From positions 13,169,501-13,233,500 of the forward strand of contig NC_133397.1 in NCBI RefSeq assembly GCF_047511655.1: a stretch of 64,000 nucleotides of DNA, in the 5' to 3' direction. The stretch is from Castor canadensis. Lineage: Eukaryota > Chordata > Mammalia > Rodentia > Castoridae. The notes beneath the pieces were generated by a model. It ran no database searches and was not told where the DNA came from. It worked only from the letters and a program-made list of their open reading frames with translations. Shown in pieces: positions 36,318 through 47,192 of this stretch; position 1 is the first letter of the stretch; each line of letters opens with the position of its first letter. Position numbers and translations under genes: made by a program.

Positions 36318-36525
36318 GTGGCCTGTAATCCTAGCTACTCAGGAGGCAGGGATCAAGAGGATCTCTGTTTGAAGCCAGCAGGCAAATAGTTCTCTAGACC
36401 CTATCTCAAAAATACAAAATAGGGCTGGTGGAGTTGCTCGAGGGGTAGGGTGCCTGACTGGCTGTCTAGCAAGTGCGAGGCCCTGAGTTCAAACCCCAGT
36501 ACTACCAAAAAAAAAAAAAAAAGGC
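36318..36525 (+). repeat. B1-ID composite SINE
   Basis: CCTGTAATCCTAGCTACTCA through CAAACCCCAGTACTACCAAA; the extreme 5' end is missing. Confidence 0.85.
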
Positions 36526-36774
36526 TTTCAAAAGGAAAATTTTACATTTCCAAATTGCAGTGGTGGGACAAGATAAGGTAAACACTCCTATTCCAGAAGG
36601 AATGGGAAATAGGAAGAATCAGCGCAAAGCAAGACCAAAATCCAGCCAAACATTAAATCCTCATTCTTGATATCTGGCATTCATGGCCCACTGTGGCAAA
36701 ATGTGGGCTTCCAAGGGCTTGGGCAGCCCCACCCACATGTTTTCTCTTTGGCAGGATTTGAATGCTTTATTGCC
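36526..36774. other. No gene seen
   Basis: Unique-looking sequence. Confidence 0.4.
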
Positions 36775-36945
36775 TTGAGAGTTCCTCTACCAATCCCAGC
36801 ACTAAGGAGATTGGGGCATGAAGATCATGAGTTCCAGACCAGCCTGGGCTACATTAGTCTAAAGACAAAGAAAGAGGAAAGAAAGGAAAAGAAGGAAAGA
36901 AAAAAAGAAAAGGAAGGGAGGGAGGGAGAAAGGAAGGAGAAAAAT
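36775..36945 (+). repeat. B1 fragment with a purine-rich (GAAA)n/(GGAA)n tail
   Basis: ACCAATCCCAGCACTAAGGA and GACCAGCCTGGGCTACATTA, followed by about 80 bp of AAGGAAAGAAAGGAGG-type purine repeat. Confidence 0.75.
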
Positions 36946-37321
36946 TTATTTCTGCTTAATAAAGTAGTCCATTGTTATTTAGCTTGGCCTTCCACAAAGT
37001 CTCAGGGCATGGACAAAACTCATCCAAGTTCTTTGCTGCAGTGTAGCAAGGCTAGCTTCCATTCTAATTTCCAGTAGAGTCCTCATTTCGGTGGAAAAAC
37101 CTCATCAGTGTAATCTTTATTGTTTGCATTCCTATCAGCATTCTGGTCTTTTGAACCTCCATCAGAATTACTCATTAAATTCTGTTTAGAGTCTTGTAGG
37201 CTTTCTCTATTCTAGTCCTCCAAAGTTTTCCAAATTCCTACCAAAAACCAATCCCAAAAGCTCCTCCACACCATCAAGTATTACTATAGTCAACACTCCC
37301 ACTTCGAAGTTCCAATTTTCT
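36946..37321. other. No gene seen
   Basis: Unique-looking sequence; possibly an extension of the LTR that follows. Confidence 0.35.
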
Positions 37322-37785
37322 ATGTTGTGTTAGTCAGCTTTTTATCACTATATCAAAATACCTGAGAAAATCAACTTATAAAGAGAAAGGTGTGTTTTGG
37401 CTCATGGCTTTAGAGGTGCCAGTGCATTGATGATCATGTAGGTCCATTACTGGTCTTTTGGGGGACGTTGGAGGGTGTACTACTGCTGTTTGAACTCAGG
37501 GCCATGCACTGGCTCAGCAGGTGCTCTACGGCTTGACCATACCTCCAGCCAAGATCCATTGCTTTTGTCTCTGGTGGGGCACTGGATAGGAGTGGCAGGG
37601 AGCGTATGGCCTTACCTCTTGGCCAGATATCAAAAGAAAAAGAAGAAAGCAGTCCCCTTTGAGGCACCCAAGGACCTCCCACTAGACTTCATAGCCTAAA
37701 GGTCCCAGTACCTTCCAAAAGAACCACAATGAGGACCCTGCTTTTAACAGATGAGCATTTGGGGGACATTTGACATCCAACGCAT
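37322..37785 (-). mobile_element. MaLR-type LTR, antisense, with an ID SINE inserted
   Basis: TGTGTTAGTCAGCTTTTTAT, AAAATACCTGAGAAAATCAAC and the end GGGGGACATTTGACATCC. The insertion at about 37472-37556 is an antisense ID (TGTTTGAACTCAGGGCCATG). Confidence 0.75.
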
Positions 37786-38147
37786 AGCACTTGTGTTGAA
37801 TTTTAGCTCCCCCTACAAAATATTAAGAAGTGAAACCAGGTGGGAAATTTAAGAGGTGCTAGGACTCTGACCTCATGAATGGATTAATCCATTCATACAC
37901 TGAATGGATTAGTGGATAACTGGATTATATCAAGAGTGAGTCTGCTATAAAAAACGGTTCCCCTAGGTCTCTTGGGCACTCTCTGCTCCTCACCATTTGA
38001 TACTCTGCACTGCCTCAGGACTCTTCCAGCAGGAAAGCATCAATAGATATGGCTCTTACCCTTGTAAAAGAACCATGAGTGAAAGCAAACCTCTTTACTT
38101 TGTAAAGTAACAGTCTCAGGTACTTTATTATAAGAACACAAAATGGA
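37786..38147 (+). mobile_element. MaLR-type LTR, sense
   Basis: AGAAGTGAAACCAGGTGGGA, GAATGGATTAATCCATTC (an almost perfect palindrome), and a 3' end AACACAAAATGGACAAGTA. It abuts the antisense LTR before it. Confidence 0.65.
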
Positions 38148-39284
38148 CAAGTACCTTCAGTTTATAAAGATTCTTTGAGACAGCCATACTCTTAGTCTTT
38201 TCCCCAAAATATTTGATACAATTAAGGCCAGTCATGAACCATTTGGAGATTTTTAAAAAGGATGTAACAGCTGAACTCTTGATTTGGTGTTTGCCTTCTT
38301 GATATTTTCTCTCTTCCACAAGGGGCTCCATTAATAATGAGGCTACGATGTCTAAAGAGAGTGAAAATCAGGACTCGGTTTATGAAGCCATTGAATTTCT
38401 GGGATGTTTGTTACCACAGTGTAACCTTAGCCATGCTGAATCCTACAATCCCACTACCCTTTTCTCCTGATTCACTCCTGCTTCTGGTCCCATAGCGTCA
38501 ACGTGTCCCAGTCTATAAAGCCATGTTCCACTCCCCAAATAGAGGTGGAGTCTCTTTCCTCTATACAATCTTCCATTATGGCACACAACAAGTGTGTTGA
38601 ACTTTTCTGTGTGATTTGAGAGCAGAAGTTATAGTTGTATACAGTCACATAGAAGAGTCTGTGATGGACTGAATGAGTGCGCGCATAAATAAACTTGCTT
38701 CCTAAAGCCCATTACACAGAGCTCACTCTAGTTCCCAAGAAAAACATCCTGTCACATATAAGGATGTGGAACAACAGTCAGCCTGTGCCCCCCACTCAGG
38801 TTAGATATGAGAGCTTGGAACCCAGTGGGCTAGAGGAGGGGTCTGTAGGCTTCTTCAGATCCTAGCAGTCAGGGCTCTGTGAGTAATGCTGAGGCAGAAA
38901 GGAATCTTCCTGAACAAGCACTGGGGAAATGGCATGTTAGCGTTTCCAAGCTCACATCTTTCTCTATTTTAACTTCTAATTGGTTTCCTCTTTTGTGCTA
39001 AGAATGCCATCTGTCCCTCTGACAGATTTTGGATTCGATGACACTCACAAGGAAACATGACCATCCAAATAAGCATTTCAAGAGGATTCAAGAAGTACCC
39101 GTCCCCAACAGCCCTGTTTTAGTAACTTTGCACAGACTCCTTGGCTGTCCATGTGTGGAGCTTTTACTATTTCTTACACTCTGGTCACAAAGGCAAAGCC
39201 CGCCACCTCCACCGTTTCTTGGAGTTCCCAATGCAGTGCAAGGTCACGGACATGGTCGCACTTTGACTCTGCATCTCTTATCCT
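38148..39284. other. No gene seen
   Basis: Intergenic DNA without recognised repeats or exons. Confidence 0.45.
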
Positions 39285-40005
39285 GCAGTGAAAAGGTGGT
39301 ATGAGCCCTATTTGTAGATGAGGAAACTGAAGCTGATGGAAGTGAACTTGCCTTGGCCAGCTTCTTACACTTCACTTCTGAACGTAAACCCACCATTCTT
39401 CACCTCCTCCACTTTGTGGAATGAAAGCAGGGAGAGGACTCATTGTTCCCACTTAGGAGCCAGGAAACTGAGGACAAGAGACATTAAGTGACCAACTTAA
39501 CAATCTTCAACAAATAAGATACAAGTCTAGGCTTGAAGACCTTCAGTCAATCGCCTGGGGACTTGTGCTTTGTGACTACTCTCTTAAACTCACTGTTCCT
39601 TCTTCAAGTGTACAACTAAGAAGGAAGGGAATGGTCCAGAAGAGTCCACGTGAAGACAGGATTATTAACTAGTGGCCTTAAAACAGAACGACTTCAGAAC
39701 GCTCAACCTGGAACCCAAGGCTGAGGCCTGTTGGTGTAGGATTGACGGAACCCCTGTGGGGAACTTCTACAGAAGGGATTGGGGATGGAAAGGGAGGCAG
39801 AACCAGCTTTTGCTGATCATCTTATAAGTCAGGCACTTTGCTAAGGCTACCTAATTTAAACCTTGCAAGATCCTAATTTAGAGATGAAAAAATTAGGACT
39901 GGTGGTGCTGTAGTTAGTTCAGTGGGAGAAGATGTGCCTAGCATGAGGCTCTGGGTTCCATCCCCGGCACTGAAAATAACAAATAAATAAAGATGATGAA
40001 ATAAA
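39285..40005 (+). repeat. MIR traces and one ID SINE
   Basis: MIR-like stretches at about 39285-39385 (GATGAGGAAACTGAAGCTGA), 39430-39540 (CAGGAAACTGAGGACAAGAG) and 39808-39897. An ID-like SINE at 39898-40005 ends in CCCGGCACTG and an A-rich tail. Confidence 0.55.
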
Positions 40006-41174
40006 AGCTCTCAGTAGCTGCCCGGATGGTCCAAGATCCCCGAACCTGTTGGCCAGTCTGGCTTCAGGGTTCGGTTCCTTGCACTGTTTCCTGCTACAGT
40101 TACAGTGGCAAGTGCAAAGACAGGATGAGGAAAGGCTCTGTCACTGGGAGAGCCGCACATGCACGTGAACCTGAGGAAGGGGTAGATGACCCTGACTGGC
40201 AGCAGTCAGTCCAGGACTAAGATTTGGGGGAGAGGGAGGGTGAGATAGTGAGGTTGGGGGAAGGGAGGTTGGGATTCCTTCCAGCAATTTCCAGCTGAGC
40301 TTTAAAAAGGGAATTTGAATAAGCAGAGAAGAAAGGAAAAGACTTAGTGGGTCAGAAGTAGTGGTTTCTGCAAATGAACAGATTGGATCACTGGCATTTA
40401 TCAGTGATCATTATCTAAACACGAGGAAACGGAAAGGGCTCCAGGCAGATTCTGGCAATTCCACTCAGTCTAACAATTCCACTCAGATATCTCAGCAGGC
40501 CAGGGTCATCCGTGGGGCTGGAAGGGGTGTTGCTAGCATGGATGGAAAGTGAAATTTGCAAGAAGCAAAGGGTGGAATCCTTTATGTCTCCTATGAACCA
40601 CCAGAAGAAAAAAATCTCTGAAAACCACCACAGGAGATCTGGACACACCCAGCTTGTGCCTCAGTGGCGGGGAAGTAATTCCAGGAAAAGGAGCTGGGAG
40701 GGAGAGGGCACTGCATCTCCTAAGAGGTGGTGCTAACAGATTAGAGTTCGAATTCCTAGGAGCCCTTAGGGGCTCCTGCTAAGACCGGTTCTAAGTGCAA
40801 TGCTTTCTGGATCTCAGCCAGAGCGAGGCCTCTTACCTCCCCCACACCCCTTCCAGCGGAGCCTGGTCCGAAGCAGCTGCCTGCCTCCAGGGACATCTCT
40901 CCCATCTTGTCTTGTAGCTTAAGGAAGATGAATTCCAACCTCTACAGCAACAAAATTGTCAAGTATTCCTACAGCTCCTGCAGTTCCCAGCTCTGTAAGG
41001 TCCTGAGCAGAAGAGAAGCCTTCACTGGGTGGGGGGGGGGGGGGGGGCTCTTCGAGCTGCCTCCAGGAGGGCAGCACAGGGCCTCCTGGGCTCTTGTTCT
41101 AAAAAACCATGGTGTGGTTCTTCTCACCCTCTGAAGGTTGGATGACTTTTGTCTATGAAATAAACTGATAATTA
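40006..41174. other. Intergenic stretch with a poly(G) run
   Basis: Holds a 17-base G run at 41031-41047. Short ORFs (for example 40415-40736) have no family match. Confidence 0.5.
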
Positions 41175-41624
41175 GGTCAACCCAAACAACAAAAAAAGGT
41201 GAAGGAGAGAATGGGTATACACTTTTATTATGTGCATGGGGGAGTCACAAGTGAGCATCCAACAAGCCAGTGACATTCTGGAAGCTTATATACATATTGT
41301 CCTCATGGGGAGGTAGGGAGGGGGAAAGAAGGCAATTCAGGGGAGAGGATGAATGGGCCCAAGAACAGGGGGTAGCCTGAGACTAAGTCCATCTGGATGT
41401 GATGTTAAGCTTCCCTGTGCAGTGAGTCAGTCGGGGAGAGGACCCAGGACAACTGAATTCTTTCTGGAAGATTCTGTCTTAAGACAGATAAAGGGAGTTC
41501 AGAGAGAGTGTCTCCCTGCTTTGGGGGATGAGACTGGAGGGCAGGAGAAGGTCACAGAGACCTTGGTTAACCTTTAGTGCAAAGAAATTAGCATGCCAAA
41601 ATGCCACATTTGGGATATCATTTT
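41175..41624 (-). other. Possible LTR or old repeat, unassigned
   Basis: It has the general look of an antisense LTR, with CTTTTATTATG near the left edge as an inverted AATAAA-type signal and TATATACATA, but I cannot name a family. Confidence 0.25.
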
Positions 41625-41842
41625 CTTCTTTCTTGGTGGTACTGGGGCTTGAACTCTGGGTCTTACACTTGGTAGGCAGGCGCTCTACTGCTTGGGCCAC
41701 TCTGTCAGCCCTTTTTAGTATTAGATATTTTCGAGATAAGGTCTTGGGAACTGTTTTGCCTGGACTGGTTTTGAACCTGGATCCTCCTGATCTCTGCTTC
41801 TCTAGTAGCTAAGATTATAGGCTTGAGCACTGGTGCCTGCTT
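41625..41842 (-). repeat. B1-ID composite SINE
   Basis: GGTGGTACTGGGGCTTGAAC, TAGGCAGGCGCTCTACTGCT and the B1 arm ending TAGGCTTGAGCACTGGTGCC. Confidence 0.88.
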
Positions 41843-42189
41843 GGACTGTCACTTCCTGAGCCTCAACATTAATTATGTCATTACCAATAAAACAGCCCCT
41901 CTCCCCCAACTTTCCCAGTGCTGGGTCTCAAATTTTCTTACAGCTTCAAATGTCAAAAAATATATCTTGCCTTGGACACATCCAACATTTAACTGGCTTT
42001 GGTTGGTCAAAGTAAACCATTGATAACAAGTTAGTTCACATCCTTCCCAATTTATTACTGGGCTTAGTTGATAGATCTAAAAACACATAGAGACAAAATG
42101 CCAGCCACTCTGATCCCTTGCTTGTTTTCATTTCCACTCACAGACATTTTCTAAGTCAGTCCCTGAGTATCTATCACACTCATTTTTAG

Positions 42190-42545
42190 TGGCTATGTAA
42201 ACAGCAATGATGTAGTCAGTGGTCGGAAGGTTTCCAAATTCTCTGTGTCTCATGTGGAAGAATCCATAGCAGGACACGTGGGTACAAATGGAGTTTATTA
42301 AACGTTAGAGAGGAGGAATTACAAAAAGGAGCACGGTTGGCCCAGGCCCAGGTAGAAGCTGGAAGCCCAGTGTGTGTATCTCTTTTCTAAGTGCTTTTAA
42401 AACTTATGCCAATCTACGGGAAGGGCAGAATCTGGTGATTCCCAACCAATAATCAATGAGTGGGGAGGGGTGTGGATGGTCCCTGGCCAGGTAAAGGTAG
42501 TTTTATTGTCCCTGAGCTACGATGTGAATAACCTACACACATTTG
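42190..42545 (-). other. Possible LTR, unassigned
   Basis: CAAATGGAGTTTATTAAACG (an inverted TTTAATAAACT-type signal) and CTTAGGAC-like edges hint at an antisense LTR. Family not recognised. Confidence 0.3.
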
Positions 42546-42659
42546 CAATTGAAAAGAAGGCTCAGAGAGAGGAATGTTGAATCTGAAATACAATATTACA
42601 TCATATACTTTCTAAGAGTCCCATCTTTCCCTAATTCTAGCTTCCTCAGCTGTATGTCA

Positions 42660-43735
42660 TCCCACTGCTGGGCTATATTACATGTGCTCCTTGACTTACG
42701 ATGGAGTGTGCCTCAACGAACCCGGGATACGTTGAAAATGTAGGGCTGGAAATGTGCTTGAGGTCTTGGGTTCTGATCCACGACACCCCCACTTTCCTGC
42801 ACTGCAAAAAAACCCAAAAACCCAGCAACTTTGTTCAATGGCTGGAGATGTAGCTCAGTGGACGAGCACTGCCTAGCATGTACAAAGTTCTAGGTTCGAT
42901 TCTCTGGGGCAAGAGAAAAGAAACAAACTGCTGAGTGTGGTGGTACATGCCTGAAACCCCAGCTCTGGAGGCTGAGGCAGGCGGATCAAGAGTCTGAAGT
43001 CAGCCTTGGTTACATAGTGAGACCCTTTCTCAAAAACGGCTACATGGGAGGCAGAGACCAAGAGGATGATGGTTTGAAGCCAGCCCAGGGAAGTAGTTCA
43101 CAAGATCCTGTCTTGAAAATACCCAACACAAAAAAAGAGCTGGTGGAGTAGCTCAAGTGATACAGTGCTTGCTTAGCAAGTGTGAGGTCCCAAGCTCAAA
43201 CCCCAGTAACCCATGCCCCAAAAAGGGGAGTAGGTTGGAGGGGAGGATGAGAAGAGGTAACAGAGGAGGTGAATATGATAAATTACATTATCTGCACAGA
43301 CAGAAATGTCATGAGGAAACTCCTTGCTATGTATAATGTAATATATGCCAATTTTTTAAAAGGGGGAGAAAAAAGAAAGAAAAGAAAGTGTACTTTAAAT
43401 ACCAGACTTTGACTGGGGTGCTGCTCAGTGGTAGAGCACCTGTTGAGCACCCACAAGGCCCTGCCTCCTTCCCCCAAAGTAAAACACCCTAAAAGATTTT
43501 TTTTTTTTAAATCATCTCACCTACCAAACATAGCTTGGCAACACAGTACACCGTAGAGTGTCTGCTGTTTGTCCTCACTATGTGGCTGATAAGGAAATGC
43601 AGCTTGCCATGGTCTGCCCAGAACCCCAAGTACAATTTCTACAGAAAGTGTGTGTCTTTCGCACAATCATTAAGGATGAAAAATGTCAAGCTGAATCATC
43701 GTAAGTCCAGGACCATCTGGATATACTACTCTATG
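42660..43735. mobile_element. DNA transposon with terminal inverted repeats, split by a SINE nest
   Basis: The left end reads CTCCTTGACTTACGATGG (about 42670) and the right end ATCATCGTAAGTCCAGGAC (about 43695-43713), inverted matches of each other. Inner text such as CAGTACACCGTAGAGTGTCT and TTCTACAGAAAGTGTGTG fits an old Tc1/mariner (Tigger-like) element found across mammals. About 750 bp in the middle is SINE DNA. Confidence 0.7.
42746..43490 (+). repeat. SINE nest inside the DNA transposon
   Basis: In order: ID-like remnant (42746-42830), ID (42832-42920), B1 (42924-43040), composite with truncated left arm (43040-43225), and another ID remnant (43405-43490). All are on the + strand. Confidence 0.8.
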
Positions 43736-43829
43736 GCGAGTAATTTAGATTGCTTACAATTCTTTTGTTCTTGAGAACATTGCAGTGGCACATATTTTTG
43801 TTTACATGTTTTAATGTGTTTCTTTCATG

Positions 43830-43978
43830 ATTTTTGTTTTTCAGACAAGATCTCATAGCCCAGGCTGGCCTTGAACTCACTAGGTAGCCCAGCCCTCACC
43901 TCAAAAATTATAATCCTCCTGCCTCTATCTCCTGAGAGCTGAGATTACAGGTATGTTCTATCATACCCAGCTTTTATT
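43830..43978 (-). repeat. B1 SINE
   Basis: CAGACAAGATCTCATAGCCC, AGGCTGGCCTTGAACTCACT, GAGATTACAGGTATG. Confidence 0.85.
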
Positions 43979-43984
43979 TTAGTA

Positions 43985-44245
43985 TTCCTTATTGGATAGA
44001 TTCTGAAGAATGTGATTGCTTCTACTTTTGGGGTTAAACCACCAACAGTGTATGAGAGGGTTCCTCACCCCCCCACCTGCCAATCTTGTCAACACTTTGG
44101 ACCAATCTACTGGACCCAAATTGTTCATTTTTTTTTTTTAGATTTAATTTGCATTGCCCTGACTACTAGTGAAGTTGAGGATCTTTTCATGTTTGTTGAA
44201 AATTTGCATTTCTTGTATGCATATCCTGGACCGAAATATCTCTGT
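43985..44245 (-). mobile_element. L1 LINE 3' end fragment, antisense
   Basis: CCACCAACAGTGTATGAGAG, TCAACACTTTGGACC, TTAATTTGCATTGCCCTGAC and GAAGTTGAGGATCTTTTCAT, the inverse of the L1 text seen at 18310-18520. Confidence 0.75.
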
Positions 44246-44249
44246 CTGG

Positions 44250-44800
44250 GTTTTTTTGTATTCAATTTGCAGAGGCCTTTGTACACCAGGAATATAATCT
44301 TTGCCTCTGAGGAAACTCAGGAAAGGTCACACAAAATAGGATGCTTTAGTGTGCTAACAACTTGGATGGCAATTGGGCAAGAGCAGGTGTAGGCAGCTGG
44401 CTCAGAGCTGCCTTATCTGCCTCGAGATGAACCTCCAAAAGGAACTGCATCTCTTCCCCAGAAATCTTATCACCCGGTGAGATTAACTCTGAGACACCAC
44501 GCCCAGGCAGGCTCTCACCTATTCTTCTGGGGACTGCTTCCAGACTGCATTTATTACCTGAGAGACTTTTTATCTGCATAAGAAGACAACCTTTATCCAC
44601 CATAAGTTTCCTCCCTTCAACCCCCCAGAACTCCCAGAACCTCAAGCTGCTCTTCCTTTCTGCAGCTCAGGATGCTATATAAGCTTCAGTGATCTGACCC
44701 TTCTCTGAGCCGTCATGTTTCGTGAGCGCCAAAGTGTGCACGTGCAATTAAATGTGGCTTTTCTCCTGCTCATCTTTGTCTTATACTTTCATAGTCTTTT
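44250..44800 (+). mobile_element. Probable solo ERV LTR upstream of MYCN
   Basis: It has a TATA box GCTATATAAGCTTCAG (44673-44688), the short leader CTCTGAGCCGTCATG, and a poly(A) signal GCAATTAAATGTGGCTTTTC (about 44745) within 80 bp, the compact U3-R-U5 plan of a gammaretrovirus-like (ERV1) LTR. No internal retroviral genes flank it. The left edge is uncertain. Confidence 0.55.
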
Positions 44801-45241
44801 TTTTTCCAATTAAATCTTAAATCCAGCTTTTTATTTATTTGGGGGGAAGATTAAGGCAGGAAACCCGTTTCCTTTTTCTCAAATGAAGAGTCAGTTGATC
44901 CTAGAGGTTTTCAAATTATTTATTAAACAAAATGTATATCTTTTGAGGTGGGGCTGGGAGTAGGAAGTCAGTGTGAAGTTGCTAGGAGACACCATAGCCC
45001 CTACGGCTGGCCTTGGGGGTCTGCATTCACGGATTGGGCCCTTCTGAATTTGTGTGTTGTATTATTGCTTTGTTTAGTAAAGATGGAATTATAAATTAAA
45101 ATTTTCTTTTCCCCTCGAAATCTCATTATTTATAAAGCAAATTCTGCGCCTAACTGACCAATCAGCTGATCATTTTATTTAGGGATTCCTTCCTGGGGAG
45201 GGGGGTTCCATGAGGCTATCCCTTAACTCAGTCCTGTTCTT
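44801..45241. other. No gene seen
   Basis: AT-rich unique sequence. It may hold conserved noncoding DNA, which cannot be judged from one genome. Confidence 0.4.
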
Positions 45242-45442
45242 TGGTGTTTTTTTTTTTTTGGGGGGGGTGGTACTAGATCTTGAACTCAGGGCCTCTTGCT
45301 AGCTAGGCAGGAACTGTACTATGTCAACCACTCTTCCAGGGTCTGGAGAACTATTTGTCTGGGCTGGTTTCGAACTTCAAGCCTCCTGATCTCTGTCTTC
45401 GGAGTACATAGGATTACAGGCATGAGCCACTGACACTTGGTG
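45242..45442 (-). repeat. B1-ID composite SINE
   Basis: T/G-run, GTACTAGATCTTGAACTCAG, TAGCTAGGCAGGAACTGTAC, ending CAGGCATGAGCCACTGACAC. Confidence 0.88.
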
Positions 45443-45522
45443 CTGGGTTTACCCATACTTAATCCACTTTGGGATTTTGGATTTAAACAAAGCCTTGGCT
45501 TTGAGACCCTCCAAAGATTTGT

Positions 45523-45524
<2 letters not shown>

Positions 45525-45559
<35 letters not shown>
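45525..45559. repeat. (GT)n microsatellite
   Basis: A pure GT run of about 35 bp. Confidence 0.95.
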
Positions 45560-45561
<2 letters not shown>

Positions 45562-45661
45562 TCAGTGTGTGAGTGTGAGAGCATTTCAACATTGTAAGAG
45601 GAATTATCAGGTTTCTCTACAAGTAGACCAAGAATGAGCATTAGGCAATATTAGGCAAGTT

Positions 45662-45752
45662 TTCTTTTTTTTGGCGGTACTGGGGTTTGAACTCAGGGCT
45701 TCATGCTTGCTGGACAGGAACTATACTACCTCGGCCACTCTGACAGCCAGCA
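45662..45752 (-). repeat. ID-like SINE
   Basis: GGCGGTACTGGGGTTTGAAC and GCTTGCTGGACAGGAACTAT. Confidence 0.85.
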
Positions 45753-46889
45753 ATTTTTCTCCATGTGCACTCTTTTTATCTTTCCACTTACAAATAAAGC
45801 TACCAATAACTATTTGTTGGATTTTATCATTCTGCTCACCTTCAGATTCAGGCTTCTCAATAATTACTGGCTTGCATTAAAAGCAGATTAGAGATTGAGG
45901 TCCAGGAGAGATAAATTCTGTGCTCAAAGACATGTACAGTAACCAGTAACCAGGTCTCCTGTCTCCTTGACCCCTCCTTTTCGGCCACACCTTGTTTTAC
46001 CACAAAGGGTGAAAGGTACACCCTTTTGGTGAGAGAGAAGACCTTCACAGTGGGTAAGGAGCAGTTCTGCCAGATTGCCCTGTCTAGGGCAGCCACCTCT
46101 GAGTGCCCTTTCTGAGGCTGCTGCTGGGGATCTGAAGAAAGTTCTGGATTCTTTTAGTTATTTCCATCTTCCAGTCATCATAGAGTCCCGGGTCCCTCTC
46201 CAGGAGCTCAGAGGTGGGGGGTGGGGAAGAAGAGGTCATTGAACAAATACTGAGGCTTTATAATTACAAAGGGAGGCAAAGGCCAAGCAGGAAAAGCCGG
46301 GATGCTGGGAGCAAATGCAGCGGGAGGCCTGGGATTGGCTGCAGGGAAGGGTGGAAGTCAAAGGGAATGTGTTTTACATATGTGAGGGAAATAATACGGG
46401 TGCTTAAAGGGCCGTTCACCCTCAATCCTAGAACCCTGGGAATCTGCCTCGGTCCCCAGAATTATGTAGGCATCCAGGATCAGCTGGAAAGACCTCACAA
46501 ATGCTAATGTCCAGCATTTTACGGTCGCCCCAGACCCTAGATATCCTGTCCTCATCCTCAGTCCGAGGTGAGTGAGGGGTGGCAGCTCCACTTTGGAGGA
46601 AATGGGAGCTTTCCCAACCTCAACCCTAGGGGCCAGGTTCCCCTCCCCCAAAACAAGTCTGGAGAAAGTTTACTGGGCAGACCTCCCACCTCTCTGTGTA
46701 TGTGATTGTGTCTCTCTCCGGAGACAGGGGTCGTTCCAGGGGAATTTTGGGGCTGGAGCAATCATTTTTAACGTCTCCCATTCCCTCCCCCGAAAATTCC
46801 TAAGAGAACTCGACTGGAGTGAACTAACTACCTGGGTTTGATTGGAATGGGGGGTCAAGGGTGTAAATTCCCCTCGGAAGGACCTACCC
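45753..46889. other. Unique sequence upstream of MYCN, no gene seen
   Basis: Free of young SINEs and increasingly GC-rich toward 47 kb. It may hold MYCN enhancer or upstream promoter elements, but none is identified. The ORFs on both strands (46358-46903) are shadows without domains. Confidence 0.45.
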
Positions 46890-47060
46890 TGCTCTGGACC
46901 CACTTATTATGGGCTGGGCACTGTTTTAAAGCTCTTTTCCTCGAAACACCCCATTGAGGTAAGAACCATTGCTAACGCCACTTCACAAGTGAGGAAACTG
47001 AGGCACAAAAGCAGCTTGTCTTTATGCTTGCAGCAACTTGGAGTCAAGCTTTTTGAGCCA
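46890..47060 (+). repeat. MIR SINE
   Basis: TTATGGGCTGGGCACTGTTT, CAAGTGAGGAAACTGAGGCA and TGGAGTCAAGC. This is the last recognisable repeat before the MYCN CpG island. Confidence 0.7.
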
Positions 47061-47192
47061 GAAAATTTGGGGAGGTGTACGCCTCAGTTTCTTTACGCGA
47101 ACCGGGTTCGGCTGACCTTAACTTTACCAAATGCTGGCTTTGGAAACGCTGTTTGGAGGCGGTGGGGACAGGGGACGCTCGTCCTGTTCCCC

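Noticed and set aside
1-47000. DDX1, NBAS or other neighbours of the human MYCN region
   Set aside because: No exon of these genes is recognisable. In human they lie well beyond a window of this size.
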